Assembly (NCBI GenBank): GCA_018061385.1
Contig: JAGOUF010000006.1
Coordinates: 1 to 17,868, forward strand
Length of the DNA: 17,868 nucleotides
Source: Chitinophagaceae bacterium
GTDB lineage: Bacteria > Bacteroidota > Bacteroidia > Chitinophagales > Chitinophagaceae
Direction of reading: 5' to 3'
The notes under the pieces are model-generated. The model had not been told where the DNA came from and searched no databases. It saw only the letters and a list, made by a program, of their open reading frames with translations. The position numbers and the translations under genes were made by a program. How positions within the stretch are numbered: the stretch's first letter is position 1; the number at the start of each line of letters is the position of its first letter. Below, in pieces: positions 14,536 to 17,868 of the stretch.

Positions 14536-17500
14536 ATGAAATATTGTTTGTTGATTCTTGCACTGATATTCTTTTCTGTAGTTAATGCACAAGAACAAAG
14601 ATTAGTGTTACCGGTTGGGCATACAAATGCAATACAGTCCTCTTGCTTTAGCTCAGATGATACTAAAATACTTACTGCTTCTTTTGATCATACGATAAAA
14701 CTTTGGGACACTAAAACAGGAAGATTATTACTAGACTTAATAGGGCATAAAAACATGGTAATGGGTGCCGTTTTCATTAATAATAGCAGCAAAATAGTCT
14801 CATGGTCTTATGACAAAACTGTAAAAGTGTGGGATGCAAAAACCGGAAAAATTTTAAATGACCTTGAACAATTTGAAGGTGATGTAAGGCTGGTAAAAAT
14901 TACAAATGACGCAACCAAAATAATTGTCATTTCAGCAAGCTTGGATGTGAGAAAGGATCATTTAACAATTATTAATACAGATAATTTCAAAATTAATTTT
15001 AATAAGTTAGAAACGCATACAATTGTGTGGGATGCGGGTATATCGTTTGACAAAACAAAGTTAGCCTTGGCAACTTCTGATGCAATACAAATTTGGAATA
15101 TAAATACTGGTAAACTAACTCTTGAAATAAAAGGTCATACAGACAGATGTACATCAATCGCATTTGCACCAGACGATGATAAAATTCTTACTGCTTCTTG
15201 GGATAAGTCGGTTAAGATTTGGGATGCAAAAACTGGAAACCTTATTCATAACCTAATTGGGCACAACGAAGAGGTTTACAGAGCTTGTTTTGATAAAGAT
15301 GGAAAAAAAATTCTATCCACCTCTTATAAGTACACTAAACTATGGGATACAAAAAGTGGTAAATTATTGTATACAATTTATGATACTATAAGCCAACATG
15401 TTAAAAGTCCAAATGCTTTTTTTTCTCCTTCATCAAAACAATTTATCAAAACACATTACGATACCTATTCAACAAATATATATGATGTATTAACAGGTAA
15501 AGTTATTGATTCAGTACCCTTTGTCGTAGCGAACCAAAATAGCATTAGTTATAGTAATGATGGCAATAAGTTATTATTAAGTCCATATGAAACCATAGTT
15601 TGGAGTTTAAAATACAATACACTATTAATAAATATTAAAAGTCATGTAAGGGCATTAAGTTTCGTATACCCTATAAATGAGCAAGACCACATAGTAATTG
15701 GTTCAGGTGATACAACTAATCAAGTTTGGCATGTCCCAACAATTTCATTCCTCAAAAACTCAAATCAATATAATTATTCTCCTGGAATAAATGGTAACAA
15801 AGGGCTATTCGTAAGTTCAACAATGGCACAACTGTGGGATATGAAGAATGATTCTCTTCTATTCAAAATGGAAAGGGGCACTTACATTAGATCTGGCGAA
15901 TTTTCCAAAAATAAAGAGCAAATTATTTGTACATGGGACGACGGTATTATAACAGTGTATGATGCAACCACAGGAAATCTAACGTTAACACTTTCGGGCC
16001 ACTCTGAAGCTGTAATCACAGCTGAGTTTAGCAATGATTCCAAAAGAATCATTTCCGCTTCTAGGGATGGTACAGCAAAAATTTGGGATGCGTTAACAGG
16101 AAGTATTTTATATGAATTAAAGGGACATACAAAAGGATTATATCAAGCAGTTTACAATCATAAAAATCTGAAAATTGCTACATCTTCACTTGACGGAAAA
16201 GTAAAGTTATGGAATGCCGAAAACGGAATATTGGAAAAGACTTTAGTTGTTAGTTCGGAAGGGGCTCGAATTGTGGGATTTGATAGCCTTGACTATAAGT
16301 TAGTTACTTTTTCCAATGATTTTATTATTAAAGTATGGGATGTAAAAACTGGAAAGCTAATCTGCCAGAATAGCGACCATTCAAATAATATTAACGGTGC
16401 AATTATTTATAAAAATAAATTTATTATTTCTGTTTCAGACGATAATACAGCAAAGATCATTGATATTAATTCAGGTGAAACTATTTGTAATTTTATGAAA
16501 ATTGACACGTCTGATTATTTAGTAAATTTAAAATTGGGCTATTATCAATGTTCACCAAATGCAGCCAAACTCCTCCATTACATTACCAAAGATTTAAAAA
16601 TCATCACGTTCGAGCAACTCGATATTAAATACAATCGTCCAGATAAAGTATTAGAAGCCATTGGCAGCACTGATACCTTACTCATTAATAGCTACAGAAA
16701 AGCCTACCAAAAACGAATTAAAAAATTGGGTATCGATACTACACAATTTAGAGATGGGTACAGTGTGCCAGAGTCAGATTTTATAAATAGAGATGCTATA
16801 GAGTATGAACAAACAAACAATAAACTCACTTTAAAAATTAAAGGTTCTGATAGTACTTATAAATTAAGTCGATTTAATATTTGGGTAAACGAAGTACCCC
16901 TGTTTGGATTACGAGGTATTAAAACAAAACAAAAAAATAATTTTGATACTACTATTACCATTACTCTATCTCAAGGAGAAAATAGAATAGAAACAAGTAT
17001 CACTAATGTAAATGGAACAGAAAGCTATCGAATGCCATTGTTTGTAAAGTATACTCCTACTCTTCTTAAAGAAACCAAAACACATTTTATAGGCATCGGT
17101 ATCAATCAATTTTCAAACTCAGAATACAATTTAAGCTGGAGTGTTAAAGACATTCGTGATTTGGCTATCAAACTAAAAAGTAAATATCCCAATATTATCA
17201 TTGATACATTATTCGATAAAAATGTAACCAAAGAAAACATCCTTGCATTAAAACAAAAATTATTACTACTAAATGAAGACGACAAGGTAATTGTTTCCTA
17301 TTCAGGCCATGGCGTATTAAGCAAAGATTTCGATTATTTTCTTTCTACTTATTCTATTGATTTTACCAAGCCTGAAGAAAATGGGTTTGCTTATGAAGAT
17401 TTAGAAAACTTATTGGACAATATAAAACCTCGTCAAAAATTAATGCTCATTGATGCATGCCATAGTGGTGAAGTTGACAAAGAAGAATTAGATAGAGTTG

Positions 17501-17868
17501 AAGCCTCAAAAAAAGTATTAGATAATAGTGGCATTGTACATAAAAGCAGTATTAAAGTTGTTAAAAAGAAAAACCTTGGTATGGCTAATAGTTTTGAACT
17601 CATGCAAAGCCTATTTGTAAATGTGGGCAAAGGCACAGGAGCCACCATCATTAGTGCAGCAGGTGGTATGCAATATGCACAAGAACGTGGAGATTTAAAA
17701 AATGGTGTTTTTACTTACAGTATTATTGAAGCCATGAATAATAATTCAACCCTAAAAGTTTCCGAATTAAAGAAAATGGTTGGTGAACGAGTTATACAAT
17801 TAACCAATGGGCTGCAAAAACCCACTAGTAGAAATGAAACCAATAATTACGATTGGGTAATTTGGTAA
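14536..17868 (+). CDS. Exported WD40-repeat / caspase-like (C14) protease fusion
   Basis: A 1110-residue protein ending on the last base of the window. The first 18 residues (MKYCLLILALIFFSVVNA, then QEQ) are a signal peptide, so the protein should be periplasmic or surface-exposed. Residues about 28-650 contain about 15 WD40-type units, each ending in forms of IKLWD/VKVWD/AKIWD plus TG, enough for two beta-propellers; some units are degenerate (LTIIN, TNIYD, TIVWS). A linker of about 190 residues (660-845), with NRPDKVLEAIGS and an immunoglobulin-like beta region, leads to the caspase fold (851-1110). The catalytic histidine is H925 in SYSGHGV and the catalytic cysteine C975 in LIDACHSGE; both are intact, so an active orthocaspase-like enzyme is expected, probably cutting after basic residues as in its family. 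ATG 14536 is preferred to the in-frame TTG at 14533. The WD40 part probably senses or binds a partner. Confidence 0.88.
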   Translation: MKYCLLILALIFFSVVNAQEQRLVLPVGHTNAIQSSCFSSDDTKILTASFDHTIKLWDTKTGRLLLDLIGHKNMVMGAVFINNSSKIVSWSYDKTVKVWDAKTGKILNDLEQFEGDVRLVKITNDATKIIVISASLDVRKDHLTIINTDNFKINFNKLETHTIVWDAGISFDKTKLALATSDAIQIWNINTGKLTLEIKGHTDRCTSIAFAPDDDKILTASWDKSVKIWDAKTGNLIHNLIGHNEEVYRACFDKDGKKILSTSYKYTKLWDTKSGKLLYTIYDTISQHVKSPNAFFSPSSKQFIKTHYDTYSTNIYDVLTGKVIDSVPFVVANQNSISYSNDGNKLLLSPYETIVWSLKYNTLLINIKSHVRALSFVYPINEQDHIVIGSGDTTNQVWHVPTISFLKNSNQYNYSPGINGNKGLFVSSTMAQLWDMKNDSLLFKMERGTYIRSGEFSKNKEQIICTWDDGIITVYDATTGNLTLTLSGHSEAVITAEFSNDSKRIISASRDGTAKIWDALTGSILYELKGHTKGLYQAVYNHKNLKIATSSLDGKVKLWNAENGILEKTLVVSSEGARIVGFDSLDYKLVTFSNDFIIKVWDVKTGKLICQNSDHSNNINGAIIYKNKFIISVSDDNTAKIIDINSGETICNFMKIDTSDYLVNLKLGYYQCSPNAAKLLHYITKDLKIITFEQLDIKYNRPDKVLEAIGSTDTLLINSYRKAYQKRIKKLGIDTTQFRDGYSVPESDFINRDAIEYEQTNNKLTLKIKGSDSTYKLSRFNIWVNEVPLFGLRGIKTKQKNNFDTTITITLSQGENRIETSITNVNGTESYRMPLFVKYTPTLLKETKTHFIGIGINQFSNSEYNLSWSVKDIRDLAIKLKSKYPNIIIDTLFDKNVTKENILALKQKLLLLNEDDKVIVSYSGHGVLSKDFDYFLSTYSIDFTKPEENGFAYEDLENLLDNIKPRQKLMLIDACHSGEVDKEELDRVEASKKVLDNSGIVHKSSIKVVKKKNLGMANSFELMQSLFVNVGKGTGATIISAAGGMQYAQERGDLKNGVFTYSIIEAMNNNSTLKVSELKKMVGERVIQLTNGLQKPTSRNETNNYDWVIW

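Noticed and set aside
14536..17868. Caspase-gasdermin or CRISPR-associated caspase effector
   Set aside because: No gasdermin-like gene, CRISPR array or Cas gene is present in the window, and the protein carries an export signal.
1..17868. CRISPR arrays, tRNA or rRNA genes, insertion sequences
   Set aside because: No regularly spaced repeats, cloverleaf-like sequences, rRNA segments or transposase genes were seen on either strand.

Overview
The window is AT-rich chromosomal DNA from a member of the Bacteroidota, most likely the Chitinophagia. This placement rests on several TAnnTTTG/TTG-type promoter elements, the general lack of strong Shine-Dalgarno sequences, and a gene set (free-standing CBM48 protein, DoxX-like membrane protein with a soluble tail, YjjG-type HAD phosphatase, single-domain RlmL-like methyltransferase) typical of that phylum. 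The genus cannot be fixed from the sequence alone.

Layout. 1-2732 is mostly housekeeping: the start of a DUF1801-type gene on the minus strand, a small CBM48 (isoamylase early set) protein, a 42-base perfect palindrome that probably ends transcription from both sides, a small CxxC membrane protein, an SDR oxidoreductase and a YjjG-like HAD phosphatase. 2884-7862 is an accessory block. A canonical promoter drives two small genes, one unrecognised and one HEPN-like. Convergent to them is a two-gene operon: a 1055-residue fused nuclease-like/N6-adenine methyltransferase (type IIG-like restriction-modification protein) followed by an unrecognised 225-residue partner. 8020-13650 is again largely core: an RlmL-like 23S rRNA methyltransferase, a DoxX-like membrane protein, a small secreted basic protein, an RsuA/RluE-like pseudouridine synthase and uvrB. 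13637-13745 holds a REP-like hairpin inserted beside uvrB, followed by what looks like a second copy of the uvrB stop-proximal codons. 13785-17868 is a second accessory block: a tightly coupled pair (69-residue protein plus DUF6036-like nucleotidyltransferase, resembling a toxin-antitoxin pair) and a large exported protein made of about 15 WD40 units, a linker domain and a C-terminal caspase-like (C14) protease, whose stop codon is the last base of the window.

How the genes fit together. Four modules with possible roles in defence or stress (HEPN-like pair, type IIG-like system with companion, nucleotidyltransferase pair, WD40-caspase) lie interspersed with RNA-modification and DNA-repair genes. 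The type IIG-like operon with its unknown partner and the HEPN-like pair with its unknown partner are the best candidates for something undescribed. The caspase has a signal peptide, so it probably acts outside the cytoplasm and is less easily tied to phage defence. No CRISPR array, insertion sequence, transposase, integrase, tRNA or rRNA gene was seen.
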